Of a stretch of DNA of 64,000 nucleotides, positions 37,700 through 47,611 are shown piece by piece. Origin of the DNA: Roseburia sp. 499. GTDB taxonomy: Bacteria; Bacillota; Clostridia; Lachnospirales; Lachnospiraceae. A model generated the notes under the pieces. That model did no database searches. It worked only from the letters and a program-made list of their open reading frames with translations, and was not told the DNA's origin. Position 1 is the first letter of the stretch. Every line of letters starts with the position of its first letter. The position numbers and the translations under genes were made by a program. The stretch is from NCBI RefSeq assembly GCF_001940225.2, contig NZ_CP135164.1, positions 2,666,001 through 2,730,000 of the forward strand, in the 5' to 3' direction.

Positions 37700-38665
37700 T
37701 TATATCGCTTTCCAAAATTCCGGCTGTTCTAAAAATCCCTTTACTTCCGTTTCTTTTGTATGGGATCCTCTCTTTCTTTGAAGCATGGAACTGCACAGAT
37801 ATGGTATTGCATCCGGATTCACAAAAAACCTCAATATTGTCCTGATATATAAGTTCTTGATCTTATAAAAAACAGAAAGCTGCTTTCTCTTCTTTATATA
37901 CTTGTTATCGCCATACCGGTCATACAACATATTGTAAAAACGCTCCACATCCTGACGCAGCAGTTCTTCAAATTTCGTATGCTTTTTGGTCGAAACACCA
38001 TCTCCTACCTCATACCATACCATATACTCGTCAAATAAATGCAGTCTTCTTCCTTCCGCTGCCGCTAATACCTGAAAAATATCTTCTTCATAAACAACAT
38101 AATCCTTGATTTTCTCCAGATATTCCAGATAAAATTCCCTTCTATAACAAGTCGCAGCTCCTGACACATTGTCACTGTACAGAGCCAAATTCTTCAAGAT
38201 ACGCTTGTCTGATTCTTTTGTGCGATAAGCTTCAATATCAAAAGGATGATAATATCCCTTCACTTCTACTTCTCCTGATTGGTTCAGGCTGTATGCCCGA
38301 ATCAAACCAAAACAGCCCTCATATTGATTTTCTTCCATAAAATCATATAAATGCTGCATGGTATCTTCTGCAAAAAAAGTATCTCCCGGTCCAAAATCCC
38401 TGACATATTTTCCTGTGGCATACTGCAATCCTACAATCAGATTCTTTACCGTTCCCTGATTTTTCTCGTTTGCAATCAATTTATAGTTTATAAAACCCTT
38501 TTTCTTAAAATATTCTTCTATCTCTTTAAAATGATTGTCCTCTGAACCATCATCTGAAATCACAATTTCAAAATCCTCAAATCGCTGTCTTAAGATTGAC
38601 TCCAGAGTAATCAATACTTTCTCTATTTCCGAATTATATGTTACTACTAATATTGAAAACTTCAT
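37700..38665 (-). CDS. GT2-family glycosyltransferase
   Basis: Start at the ATG at 38663-38665, preceded by AAGGAG at 7 bases; the longest frame begins nine codons earlier without such a site. 321 residues. FSILVVTYNSEIEKVLITLE, IVISDDGSEDN and a VRDFGPGDTFF metal-site region place it in GT2. SGAATCYRREFYLEYL resembles the acceptor loop of polysaccharide GT2s. It is the first gene after the 38.7-kb terminator and heads the fdt/flippase/tar segment. The donor cannot be predicted; the Fuc3N-type sugar is a candidate by proximity. Confidence 0.8.
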   Translation of the reverse strand: MKFSILVVTYNSEIEKVLITLESILRQRFEDFEIVISDDGSEDNHFKEIEEYFKKKGFINYKLIANEKNQGTVKNLIVGLQYATGKYVRDFGPGDTFFAEDTMQHLYDFMEENQYEGCFGLIRAYSLNQSGEVEVKGYYHPFDIEAYRTKESDKRILKNLALYSDNVSGAATCYRREFYLEYLEKIKDYVVYEEDIFQVLAAAEGRRLHLFDEYMVWYEVGDGVSTKKHTKFEELLRQDVERFYNMLYDRYGDNKYIKKRKQLSVFYKIKNLYIRTILRFFVNPDAIPYLCSSMLQRKRGSHTKETEVKGFLEQPEFWKAI

Positions 38666-38719
38666 AAGATGTCTCCTTTTATATCCACTCATATAACAAT
38701 TTCATTCTATTCTATCATA

Positions 38720-38748
38720 TAGAAAAAGAAAAGTCCATGTAGACTTTC
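38720..38748 (-). terminator. Probable terminator ending the c-di-AMP/first polysaccharide operon
   Basis: Stem AAAGTC (38730-38735) with GACTTT (38742-38747), loop of 6, then TCTTTTTC on the minus strand. The stem is short but the U-tract is good. It lies 20-50 bases past the stop of the GT-C-like gene. Confidence 0.6.
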
Positions 38749-38768
38749 CCCTTTCTTTCTCCGATACA

Positions 38769-40775
38769 TTATGCTCGCTTTTTCCATATTGCCCAAAGTT
38801 TTTCCACGCACTTTGTAATTGCCAACAGTGCTGCTAAATCCAACAGTGGATATGCTGCACTTAAATACATATAACTAATTGCCGGACAATTTTCCAGATG
38901 TGTCACTGCCACACCAAAATAAAGAACCAGTAAACTCAATAAAATACCGGTAATAACCAGCCATGCATTGACATTTTCATAATGTTTATTTTTCCATTCC
39001 CAGACAAATAATATGGTAGCTATTACATAGGCAATAATTCCTGCCCATACGAGAACTTTTCCCAGAGTTTCATAAATGGAAGCTACTGTATTACATCTTT
39101 TCACCACTTTTTCTGCCATACTATATTTTGCAGTCTGATCTGCCTGTGACAGAAATCCATCAATAGAACCGATGCACTCTTCTTCTGTAGTATCCTGTAA
39201 TCCAAGAGAAGTAATCCTTGCCCTAACAACCTGACGCCCTTCGCTATACGCGACAATATAAAATTCCGGTTCTTCCGCCTCTCCATCATAATCCCATTCT
39301 GCTACAAAACGACATTTATCCGTGCCTTTGACATTTTCATACGCCGCCTTCACATCTTCACTTTCTTTAAATTTTATTTGTTTCAGCTGATTTCCTTGAA
39401 AATCCTCAATATACACCTGTAATTTGTCTAAATCATATTGTGGATACGCCACCCATCCTACACAGTAGTAATCCTTTTCGAACAAATCATAAATAGCCTT
39501 CTCGTTGGTTATCATTTCAAAACTCTGACTCCCCGGAATATTATCTCCAGATGCGATGTAAAGTTCTGATTTCAAGTCATAATGGCTAGCTACATAATTC
39601 CAAATCTGTCCCACTGTTCTCATCAATTCTTTTCGCTTTTCTGCCGTGTCCATATGGTATGCTCCTAGTGTTGAAGATTCTACCCGTTTAATCTCACCAG
39701 CGGCATATGCGGCTTCCAATTCTTCATATACTTTTTTATAGAACTCATTTGCTGTCTGACAATCTTCATAATACCCAGCCTCATCAAATGCTCCTATCAG
39801 TACCCAACCAATCCATCCATCCTCTACATTTCCATCTGACGGATTGGTATCATAGGCATTATATAACTCCATTTGCTCCTCAACTTCCTCTTTGGCTGTT
39901 GCAAGTGTAGGCGATAATTCGCATAGTCTTTGAAACGTATCCAGGGAAAGACTAATGCTTTCAGTCCGCTCCTCTGAATCAACACTAGTGAGCGCTGACA
40001 TAGCAGCTCCATAATATTCCACATTTTTGTAACCATAAGTATGAATATTCGCCAGTTCTACTGCCTTTGATACAAACACAATCCCAACCATCGGAAGAAT
40101 CAGTACAATCAGTCTAGGAACTACCTTTATTTCTCTTCGCTTTTTCATCACAACAACGGCAGCAACCAACAAAACTACAACTGTAAAGGGTAAAAGCCAT
40201 ATGGTATCACTCTTTGTCTCCCATAGAACTCCCAGACTTCCTGCTGCAAGGATTGCCCAGATACAATTCCTCTTCCATGATTTTTCTGTGATTTCAAAGT
40301 ATAGGTTCAACAAGCAGCCAAATACCCAGATTGTCAATGCGACAGCAAAACTATTACGATATACACGCTGTCCGGTCTGAAGAGCCGTCATAATTGGATT
40401 AAATAACATGACAACATAAATCACACATAAAACCCATTTTTTCTTAACTATATGACTGATTGCATATAGGAGAACCAGACATCCCACCATGTATAACACA
40501 TTAGTGGTAAGTATATAAGGCAAATGCAACCGATAAAGTACAGCTAGGTAAAAGGCAAATCCCACTTCCTTTATAAACGTATAGCAATTAAAGGCTCCTG
40601 TCCAATTACCGGCAGCTATCTCCATTGCCCAATGTTCCAACAATCCATCATCACATGCTGCTGTTGGTATTGGATAGATAACCAACCCTTTTACTATAAA
40701 AATTTTTATTATGGAGATAGCAGCCAAAACCAGTAAAAACCAGTTTGCCTGCTTGATTCCTTTTATTTTATTCAT
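38769..40775 (-). CDS. GT-C-like polytopic membrane protein, probable lipid-sugar-dependent transferase
   Basis: 668 residues, no family recognised for certain. TM1 (about 12-34) is followed by a short loop with an Asp pair (D42-D43 in AACDDGLLEHW), the place where GT-C enzymes keep catalytic acids. About 8 TM helices continue to residue ~250. An extracytoplasmic domain (~250-570) and three C-terminal TM helices follow. The layout resembles GT-C enzymes such as GacL, GtrC and YfhO. It is 11 bp from a UndP-sugar synthase-like GT2, a typical partner. Predicted to add a side-chain sugar to the exported polymer; inferred from layout and context. Confidence 0.6.
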   Translation of the reverse strand: MNKIKGIKQANWFLLVLAAISIIKIFIVKGLVIYPIPTAACDDGLLEHWAMEIAAGNWTGAFNCYTFIKEVGFAFYLAVLYRLHLPYILTTNVLYMVGCLVLLYAISHIVKKKWVLCVIYVVMLFNPIMTALQTGQRVYRNSFAVALTIWVFGCLLNLYFEITEKSWKRNCIWAILAAGSLGVLWETKSDTIWLLPFTVVVLLVAAVVVMKKRREIKVVPRLIVLILPMVGIVFVSKAVELANIHTYGYKNVEYYGAAMSALTSVDSEERTESISLSLDTFQRLCELSPTLATAKEEVEEQMELYNAYDTNPSDGNVEDGWIGWVLIGAFDEAGYYEDCQTANEFYKKVYEELEAAYAAGEIKRVESSTLGAYHMDTAEKRKELMRTVGQIWNYVASHYDLKSELYIASGDNIPGSQSFEMITNEKAIYDLFEKDYYCVGWVAYPQYDLDKLQVYIEDFQGNQLKQIKFKESEDVKAAYENVKGTDKCRFVAEWDYDGEAEEPEFYIVAYSEGRQVVRARITSLGLQDTTEEECIGSIDGFLSQADQTAKYSMAEKVVKRCNTVASIYETLGKVLVWAGIIAYVIATILFVWEWKNKHYENVNAWLVITGILLSLLVLYFGVAVTHLENCPAISYMYLSAAYPLLDLAALLAITKCVEKLWAIWKKRA

Positions 40776-40786
40776 TTTTCTCCCCT

Positions 40787-41941
40787 TTAGTTGTGCTTAA
40801 TATGTAAGATACCAATAAAGAAACTTCCAAAAATCACCTCAATACCAATTACAATTAACAACATTGCAGGTATCGTAATCCGCATCATCTCTTCCGGTGC
40901 CAGACCTCCAAAACCGCCATGTCCCCAGATACAGAAAGCCACAATTGTAGCTATAATTCCTGCAAGGAATAGTAATAGTCCAATTACAACACCCTTTTCT
41001 GTAGAGGTTTCTTCCAACCATTTATCCAACTTTCCCTCCGTTGGAATAAATCCTGTCACGCTTGCATAAGATCTTGTAAACAACGAAAACATTACAAGGT
41101 TAACACCTACCATCATAGCAGCAGCTGAATACATCAATGTATGCACTCCAAGTCCTACAGAACCAATATGAATATTTCCGAAACTCAATACCACGGTCAA
41201 AATAAGTCCTATAAAGAAAAGGATTAATCCCGGATACATAAATAACCAGTTTGGACTATGCATCAACAAAAACTTCAGATGTCTCCATCCATCAGACCAA
41301 CTTCTCAAATGAGGTGCATGAGAACGTCCATCTTTTTTCAATGTAGTTGGAACTTCTGCAATTTTTAAATGGTTTAAAGTTGCTTTTACAACCATTTCAC
41401 TTGCATATTCCATTCCTGTTGTTACCAGACCAAGCTTTAAAATAGATTCTCTATTATATCCTCTTAATCCGCAATGGTAATCTCCAATTTTACATGGGAA
41501 AAATAATCTTGCAATGAATGAAAGTACAGGATTTCCTAAATATCTATGTAATGGTGGCATAGCGCCCTTTTCAATTCCGCCCTTGAATCGGTTTCCCATA
41601 ACCAAATCATAGCCTTCTCGAAGTTTTTCTATAAAAGGCATCAGATGCAGGAAATCATAACTGTCATCTGCATCTCCCATAATAACATATTTACCAAGAG
41701 CTCCATTACATCCACCGATCAAAGCTGCTCCGTATCCTTTTTCCGGAACATTCACTACTCTAGCTCCGTTTTCTATCGCAATCTGTTGAGACCCATCGGT
41801 ACTACCATTATCTGCAACAACGATTTCTCCGTTGACACCACTCTCATCCAAAAAGGTTCTTGCCTTTTTTATACATGTTGCTAGTGTTTCTGCCTCATTA
41901 AGACATGGCATCAATATCGTAAGTTCATACTGTTCGTTCAT
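40787..41941 (-). CDS. Polyprenyl-phosphate glycosyltransferase-like GT2 with TM tail
   Basis: The ATG at 41939-41941 has AAGGAG 7 bases upstream and is preferred to one seven codons earlier. 384 residues. LTILMPCLNEAETLATCIKK, IVVADNGSTDGS and VIMGDADDSYDF define a DPM/ALG5-like GT2. NRFKGGIEKGAMPPLHRYLG and YHCGLRGYNRES recall UndP-sugar synthases. Four TM helices in the last 140 residues anchor it. It should load a sugar on a polyprenyl phosphate for the GT-C-like protein encoded next. Confidence 0.8.
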   Translation of the reverse strand: MNEQYELTILMPCLNEAETLATCIKKARTFLDESGVNGEIVVADNGSTDGSQQIAIENGARVVNVPEKGYGAALIGGCNGALGKYVIMGDADDSYDFLHLMPFIEKLREGYDLVMGNRFKGGIEKGAMPPLHRYLGNPVLSFIARLFFPCKIGDYHCGLRGYNRESILKLGLVTTGMEYASEMVVKATLNHLKIAEVPTTLKKDGRSHAPHLRSWSDGWRHLKFLLMHSPNWLFMYPGLILFFIGLILTVVLSFGNIHIGSVGLGVHTLMYSAAAMMVGVNLVMFSLFTRSYASVTGFIPTEGKLDKWLEETSTEKGVVIGLLLFLAGIIATIVAFCIWGHGGFGGLAPEEMMRITIPAMLLIVIGIEVIFGSFFIGILHIKHN

Positions 41942-41968
41942 ATACAGTCTCCTTTTCCTCATATATTT

Positions 41969-42772
41969 CTATTTAACTTCGTTTAATTTCTCGCTTTTGA
42001 TATAAAAGTGCATAATAAATCTTGCAATACATTTTGGCCAGAACTTCAAAAACATAGTATAATCTTCTTTTGCCCGGATATTTCCATTATTAATTGTGTT
42101 TGATGTTTCTGAACCTTCATGTACTCGATGATAAGTAAGCCGCTTTGGTGAATAGACAAATTCTCCCTTTTCTTTAGACAGTTTTTCCCATTCTTCCCAA
42201 TCCAGATTGCTTCGAAACTCTGACTCAAAAACTGTTTGCGGAAGATTTTCTTTGATATACGCCACTGACCAACAAGATACCGGATTTCCCAAAGCTAACA
42301 CGCATCTCTTAAAAAATTTTATACCGTGAAACTTTTGAATCTTCAGTGGAAACAACATCAACCTTTTTATTTTTAACATGGTACTCTGCTCTACAACTTG
42401 TCCATTACGCAATTCATTATATCCTGTAAAATAAATAAGTGGATGTTTCGCTTTATTCACCTGTTGTAACATATCTGCCACATATTCGGGATGATAGCGG
42501 TCATCCTGATGTGCCAAGGTAACTAATTTTGTCTTAGCACAGTGATATCCAAAATTCCAATCATTCGCAATTCCTCCCTCTCCTGTATTAACAAAAAGAG
42601 GAAGTCCATATTCTTCTGAAATCGCACGAATATATGCATTATCCGTGGATGTTGTCATAATAATATTGGTTTCAACCGTTTGCTTTAAAAGTGACTCCAC
42701 ACATTCTCTTAAATAAGGACTTTCTTTATATGCACACACTGCAAATGTATGATCTTTCGCTTCAAATTTCAT
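41969..42772 (-). CDS. GT2-like glycosyltransferase
   Basis: 267 residues. FAVCAYKESPYLRECVESLL resembles a GT2 start. IIMTTSTDNAYI replaces the usual DDGS region, and VTLAHQDDRYHPEYVADML supplies a QDD metal site, as in rhamnosyltransferase-like GT2s. NLDWEEWEKLSKEKGEFVYS follows near residue 195. A short, divergent enzyme of the inverting GT-A class. It sits 13 bp from rfbD upstream and 27 bp from the next GT2 downstream, all in one operon. Donor unknown; dTDP-rhamnose is plausible from context. Confidence 0.75.
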   Translation of the reverse strand: MKFEAKDHTFAVCAYKESPYLRECVESLLKQTVETNIIMTTSTDNAYIRAISEEYGLPLFVNTGEGGIANDWNFGYHCAKTKLVTLAHQDDRYHPEYVADMLQQVNKAKHPLIYFTGYNELRNGQVVEQSTMLKIKRLMLFPLKIQKFHGIKFFKRCVLALGNPVSCWSVAYIKENLPQTVFESEFRSNLDWEEWEKLSKEKGEFVYSPKRLTYHRVHEGSETSNTINNGNIRAKEDYTMFLKFWPKCIARFIMHFYIKSEKLNEVK

Positions 42773-42785
42773 TTTCTAATCCTTT

Positions 42786-43664
42786 TTATTTTTCTGTTAA
42801 TTCTTTTAAATACACATCTAACGCATCATGCCAATCCGCCATACGATAATCACTAGTCAAACGCAACATGTAATTATCTAAAATACCATAGGCCGGACGG
42901 TTTGCAGATGCAGGATTCATTTCTTTATACTGTGCACTGGTCACATGATTTACCTTTGTGTTCTTGCCAGTCTTCTTAAAAATCTCTTCTGTAAAATCTG
43001 CCCAGTTGGTATCACCTTCACAAGTAGCATGGAACAATCCATAATTTTCTGTTCTTTCTAAATAATGAATCATCTTTGCAAGTTCTGCTGCACTGGTAGG
43101 AGAACCAAGTTGATCACACACTACGCTCACCTCATCATGATTTTCCGAAAGCTTAAGCATTGTCTTTACAAAGTTCTTTCCATCTCCATAAAGCCAAGCA
43201 GTTCTCAAAATAAAATGCTTTGGTGCAAATTCTTTTACAAATTTCTCACCTTCTAATTTTGTCTTTCCATATGCACTTACCGGATTAGGCTCATCAAACT
43301 CTGTATAAGGTCTTGTTTCGTTCCCTTCAAATACATAATCTGTAGATACATGTATCATTTTAGCATCTAGTTCTCTTGCTGCAATACTTAAATTCCTTGG
43401 TCCTAACGCATTGATTTTATAGGCAAGATCCCACTGTTCCTCACATTTATCTACGTTGGTATGGGCTGCGCAGTTAATGATGACATCCGGTTTTTTCTCT
43501 CTTGCCAAATTCAATACTGCATCTACATCTGTAATATCCAGAGAAACAACTCCTTCCCCTTCTACTACATCTGTGTTTATAAATTCTACATTTTCACCTG
43601 CATATTCTTTACGAATTGCTCTTCCCAATTGACCATTGCATCCGGTTACTAATACTTTCTTCAT
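42786..43664 (-). CDS. rfbD: dTDP-4-dehydrorhamnose reductase
   Basis: The ATG at 43662-43664 follows GGAGG by 5 bases, so it is preferred to the one four codons earlier. 292 residues. KVLVTGCNGQLGRAIRKEY (NADPH binding), INCAAHTNVDKCE, STDYVFEG, PVSAYGKTKLEGE (Tyr-x3-Lys) and LRTAWLYG are RmlD motifs. Last step to dTDP-L-rhamnose. It is 15 kb from rfbB and in a different operon, beside a rhamnosyltransferase-like GT2. Confidence 0.93.
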   Translation of the reverse strand: MKKVLVTGCNGQLGRAIRKEYAGENVEFINTDVVEGEGVVSLDITDVDAVLNLAREKKPDVIINCAAHTNVDKCEEQWDLAYKINALGPRNLSIAARELDAKMIHVSTDYVFEGNETRPYTEFDEPNPVSAYGKTKLEGEKFVKEFAPKHFILRTAWLYGDGKNFVKTMLKLSENHDEVSVVCDQLGSPTSAAELAKMIHYLERTENYGLFHATCEGDTNWADFTEEIFKKTGKNTKVNHVTSAQYKEMNPASANRPAYGILDNYMLRLTSDYRMADWHDALDVYLKELTEK

Positions 43665-43679
43665 ATTTGCCTCCATGAA

Positions 43680-44573
43680 TCATAACATTCTATTTATCAA
43701 AAACAAAATTCGTGTTATAAGATTATCTAGTTTTTCTTGCCGATAAAAAGTACGTCCAAACACCACTTTTGCCTTAGCAGGCATTTTTTCTGATGACAGC
43801 AAAAGTTGTACTAGATTATCTTTTTCACTATCCTGTCGATATAGTTGTGCAAAATCTCCCAACTGTCCCTTTAATTTCCCTTTATTTTTTTTTACATATT
43901 CTGCCTTTGCGCAAATTGTTCCAAATAAAGTTGGACTTGCACCTATCACATTACCACCATGTTGACGATACCATATATATGAATTATCGTCAAATATGAC
44001 CTTTCCCAGATAGGATGCCACTAAATAACACCACCAGTCATGAATAATCGCTCTCTTTGGGATATGTTCTTTTATATTCTCCGCAAGAGAACGATTCATC
44101 ATGCTAGTACAGCCGGTACATATACACTCAACAACTGCATTTTCAAATCCGGGTATTAATTTTTTATGATTATTTTCTGCAATTATATTAAGCTCACTGT
44201 CTACCAGTATCTTATTACTACAATACAATGCCGGTTCTTCTAATATCTTAAGTTTCTCTACAGCTTTTTCCACTTTTTCTTCTAACCAAACATCATCCTG
44301 ATCTGAAAAAGCAATATAATCTGCATCACTCTTTTTCAATAATTCGAAAAAACTTTTCGTAACACCTACGTTATCTTCCAGATATACATGCACGTTAGAA
44401 TACTTTTTTTCATATTCCCTTAAGATTTCACAAGTACCATCTTTCGACCCATCATCTCGCACGAGTATCTCAAGATTTTGGTACGTCTGCCGAAGCAAAC
44501 TTTCCAGCTGTTCTTTCAGAAATTTTTCTCCATTATAGGTAGACATCAGAATCTGTACTTTTCCCTTTTCCAT
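43680..44573 (-). CDS. Rhamnosyltransferase-like GT2
   Basis: 297 residues. VQILMSTYNGEKFLKEQLES, ILVRDDGSKDGT, YIAFSDQDDVWLEEKV and CTGCTSMMNRSLAE give the pattern of rhamnosyltransferases (RgpB/WchF-like GT2). HDWWCYLVA (acceptor-side D/W) also fits. It is adjacent to rfbD, the final dTDP-rhamnose enzyme (16 bp). It follows ptsH-like HPr by only 12 bp, so it is read from the operon that carries glmM and cdaA. First rhamnose transfer to a lipid acceptor is a plausible role. Confidence 0.8.
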   Translation of the reverse strand: MEKGKVQILMSTYNGEKFLKEQLESLLRQTYQNLEILVRDDGSKDGTCEILREYEKKYSNVHVYLEDNVGVTKSFFELLKKSDADYIAFSDQDDVWLEEKVEKAVEKLKILEEPALYCSNKILVDSELNIIAENNHKKLIPGFENAVVECICTGCTSMMNRSLAENIKEHIPKRAIIHDWWCYLVASYLGKVIFDDNSYIWYRQHGGNVIGASPTLFGTICAKAEYVKKNKGKLKGQLGDFAQLYRQDSEKDNLVQLLLSSEKMPAKAKVVFGRTFYRQEKLDNLITRILFLINRML

Positions 44574-44584
44574 ACAGCCTACTT

Positions 44585-44848
44585 CTATTCTCCTAACCCA
44601 CTTTCCACAGCTTCTACCACTGCTTTCAGTGCTTCTTTCTCATCTTCTCCCTCACATACAAATTCTATTGTATCACCAGACTTAATGCATGCACCAAGCA
44701 CACTCAGTACACTCTTTGCATTTGCGGTACCACCTTTAAAAGCAAAGGTGATTGATGATTGATATTTTACAGCTTCTTTACACAATTCTCCCGCAGGTCT
44801 TAAGTGAAGCCCTGTAGGATTCTTAACAACTACTTTTTGGCTTACCAT
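44585..44848 (-). CDS. ptsH: HPr-family phosphocarrier protein
   Basis: 87 residues, the usual HPr length. GLHLRPAG holds the phosphorylated His15, though the residue after it is Leu rather than the common Ala. NAKSVLSVLGA places Ser46, the regulatory site of HPr kinase, in its normal position. HPr carries phosphate between enzyme I and PTS EIIA and serves in catabolite control. It lies between glmM (34 bp) and a rhamnosyltransferase gene (12 bp). That is unusual, because HPr is often next to enzyme I. It could be a second HPr-like carrier. Confidence 0.85.
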   Translation of the reverse strand: MVSQKVVVKNPTGLHLRPAGELCKEAVKYQSSITFAFKGGTANAKSVLSVLGACIKSGDTIEFVCEGEDEKEALKAVVEAVESGLGE

Positions 44849-44882
44849 ATACTTTCCTCCAATATATCTCTAACACTCTTTC

Positions 44883-46232
44883 CTAGAGTATTGTTTTCAT
44901 AATCAAATCTGCCAATTGTTCTGCTTCACGCTCAATTACAGACTGGTCTTTTCCTTCTATCATAACACGTACCAATGGTTCTGTACCAGATGGACGTATC
45001 AACACTCTTCCTTCTCCTGCAAAACGTTTTTCCAACGCTTCTACTGCCAGCGCAATTTCCGGATAATCCATGAAATTTTCCTTTTTATGATTTGGCACTT
45101 TGGCATTTACCAATGCCTGTGGCAATACTTCCATTACCTCAGCCAACTCAGACAGCTTCTTTTGTGTTTTTACCATTACCTCTAACAAATGTAATGCACT
45201 AAGCAGTCCATCTCCTGTGGTATTTTCATCCAAAAAGATAATATGACCAGATTGTTCTCCTCCGATATTATAACCGTTTTCTCTCATATTTTCCAGTACA
45301 TATCGGTCTCCCACCTTGGTCTGCTCTATATGAATTCCATTTTTCTGTCCCATGATAGTAAATCCAAGATTACTCATAACAGTGCCTACAATGGTATTTT
45401 TCCTAAGAGTTCCATTCTCTTTCATGTAATTTCCGATAATTGCCATTACCTGATCGCCATCTATTACATTTCCTTTTTCATCTACTGCAAGCATACGGTC
45501 CGCATCTCCATCAAATGCAAGCCCCACATCCGCCTTTTCATATACGACTCTTGCTCGTAATTCATCCATATGGGTAGAACCACAATTAGCATTGATATTC
45601 GTACCATCCGGCTCTACATGAATTGCTATCAGATTAGCTCCCAATCCCTTCAGCGTTTCTACCGCAGTATAATGAGACGCTCCTTCTGCACAATCAACTA
45701 CTATTTTCAATCCACTCAAATCAATTGGAACCGTCTGCTTCATAAAAGAAATGTATTCTTCTCTGGCATCAAAACGATAAGAAACTCTTCCTATTCCGGA
45801 ACCAATTGGCATTGTCACATCTTTCATATCATTTTTTATGAGACTTTCAATTTCATCTTCTAATGCATCAGAAAGTTTATATCCTTCTCCATTAAAAAAC
45901 TTAATTCCATTAAATTCCATTGGATTATGAGAAGCAGAAATTACAACTCCCGCATCCACCTTATGTTTTCTAGTCAAATATGCAATTGCAGGGGTAGGAA
46001 TCACTCCCATATATACGGCATTTGCTCCAACAGAACAAATCCCTGCCATTAATGCATTTGCCAACATTCCTCCTGAGATTCTGGTATCACACCCCACAAT
46101 AATTGTAGGCTGATGTTCCTTTTCCTTTGTAAGAACATAGGCTCCCGCCTGCCCAAGCTTCATTGCCAATTCAATGGTCAATTCTGCTCCTGCCACACCG
46201 CGTACTCCATCTGTTCCAAACATTCTTGCCAT
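44883..46232 (-). CDS. glmM: Phosphoglucosamine mutase
   Basis: 449 residues. [12 protein letters not shown] start, active-site serine S101 in [12 protein letters not shown], metal loop FDGDADRML, and the C-terminal phosphate-binding [15 protein letters not shown] are all present. It converts glucosamine-6-phosphate to glucosamine-1-phosphate for UDP-GlcNAc and peptidoglycan. It sits directly after cdaR (17 bp), the order cdaA-cdaR-glmM shared by many Firmicutes; GlmM binds and inhibits CdaA in known cases. Confidence 0.95.
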   Translation of the reverse strand: MARMFGTDGVRGVAGAELTIELAMKLGQAGAYVLTKEKEHQPTIIVGCDTRISGGMLANALMAGICSVGANAVYMGVIPTPAIAYLTRKHKVDAGVVISASHNPMEFNGIKFFNGEGYKLSDALEDEIESLIKNDMKDVTMPIGSGIGRVSYRFDAREEYISFMKQTVPIDLSGLKIVVDCAEGASHYTAVETLKGLGANLIAIHVEPDGTNINANCGSTHMDELRARVVYEKADVGLAFDGDADRMLAVDEKGNVIDGDQVMAIIGNYMKENGTLRKNTIVGTVMSNLGFTIMGQKNGIHIEQTKVGDRYVLENMRENGYNIGGEQSGHIIFLDENTTGDGLLSALHLLEVMVKTQKKLSELAEVMEVLPQALVNAKVPNHKKENFMDYPEIALAVEALEKRFAGEGRVLIRPSGTEPLVRVMIEGKDQSVIEREAEQLADLIMKTIL

Positions 46233-46249
46233 GTCATTTACCTCTTCTA

Positions 46250-47611
46250 TTACCTTCCACTTGTGGAATTATTTCTATCATTTTCTTCGCTATCTGAAAT
46301 GTTCCCATTTTCAGAATTCGAGTTATCTGCTTCATTCTGACTTTCCGCTTCTTTATCTTTTATATTAATTTGTACACTGACATTCTCTACCACTTCGTAC
46401 TTATCATTATTGATGGTAATTTCCACCTGAACGGTATGAAGTCCCGGTTCTAGATTCTTCACATCAATCGAAGCCTGAACACTTCCAATATCAAAAGCAT
46501 CGATATCCTCCTGAGATGCACGTATGGTAAGAGGAAGCGCTGTTACATTCGCGTTATACGTAAGTTCATAACTGTCACGCAATCCCTCGACGTTTATATT
46601 GGCTACAGGGAAATTGAATACTCGGCTCTGCTTTTGCACAATTAACGCCTTTACAGCAACCTGGTTTCCCTCTTCATCCACCAATGAAACTCCCTCCGGC
46701 AGATATTGCTCAATGTATATGGTATTCTCAACATTCCCCGTCGCTCCGGTAATGTTAATTACCTCTGACGGAATCGTAATTGCATTCATGGTATTAAGGA
46801 CTTCCGGTTCTCCCTTTACCGTTATCGTCTGAGGCGCATATTCCAGACCTTTATACTCATATCCATCTGCCGGTTCTCCTGTAACATCGCAGTGTATCGT
46901 CAAGCTCTTAGTTCCTAAAATATTCGCCTTGATATTCACCATAGACTGATTCATCTCAAGCAAATCAGAAGAAATCACATTTCCCTCTTCATCATATAGT
47001 ACCGGTACTACGCTATCTGTTACATCACCGGAAATTCCATTTACATTGATTGTTGCTGTTACCTTACTGATTTTAGACACAATAGATTCCGGTCCGGAAA
47101 CAGCAAGAAGATTCGGTGTTACTTCCACTTCTCCAATCGCACAGCCTTCTGCCGGTGTTCCTGTTGTAACCGGAGATATTACAAAATTCTTTTCTGCCAA
47201 TTCTTCCAATGTTATTTGCATATTTACCGTCTTCTGATGCACTGTAATATACTTATCATTTTTCTTCGGAGTAACTTCAATACGAACCAATTTTTTTTCA
47301 TCTGCATTTGTCAAATCTACCTGACTTAAGTCTGCTGTCACATTAAAATCATCTGCGTCCATATCCTCGACATAGTTTCTAGGTCCCGTAATATAGAACG
47401 AAGCAATATCCGTATCTCCTACTACATCCGGTACTTTTCCCATCTCTTCAATAACCTCTTTGTTTTGGATAGTGACCGGAATAGAAAAGTTCTTTGTTGC
47501 CTCTGGATTCGCTATATTTACTACTACCAACCATAGCATAACGGAAAACAAAACGGACAAAAGCTTCAAGCCTAAATTATTTGTCAGATGCTTCATTAGT
47601 TTCTTGAACAT
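46250..47611 (-). CDS. cdaR: CdaR, YbbR-domain regulator of diadenylate cyclase
   Basis: 453 residues. One N-terminal TM helix (about 13-33) is followed by four YbbR-type beta modules ([47 protein letters not shown] starts) and a polar C-terminal tail rich in Asn, Ser and Glu. It is extracytoplasmic and modulates CdaA. Start confirmed by AGGAGG 7 bases before the ATG. Its start lies 35 bp inside the end of cdaA, a longer overlap than simple coupling requires. Confidence 0.9.
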   Translation of the reverse strand: MFKKLMKHLTNNLGLKLLSVLFSVMLWLVVVNIANPEATKNFSIPVTIQNKEVIEEMGKVPDVVGDTDIASFYITGPRNYVEDMDADDFNVTADLSQVDLTNADEKKLVRIEVTPKKNDKYITVHQKTVNMQITLEELAEKNFVISPVTTGTPAEGCAIGEVEVTPNLLAVSGPESIVSKISKVTATINVNGISGDVTDSVVPVLYDEEGNVISSDLLEMNQSMVNIKANILGTKSLTIHCDVTGEPADGYEYKGLEYAPQTITVKGEPEVLNTMNAITIPSEVINITGATGNVENTIYIEQYLPEGVSLVDEEGNQVAVKALIVQKQSRVFNFPVANINVEGLRDSYELTYNANVTALPLTIRASQEDIDAFDIGSVQASIDVKNLEPGLHTVQVEITINNDKYEVVENVSVQINIKDKEAESQNEADNSNSENGNISDSEENDRNNSTSGR

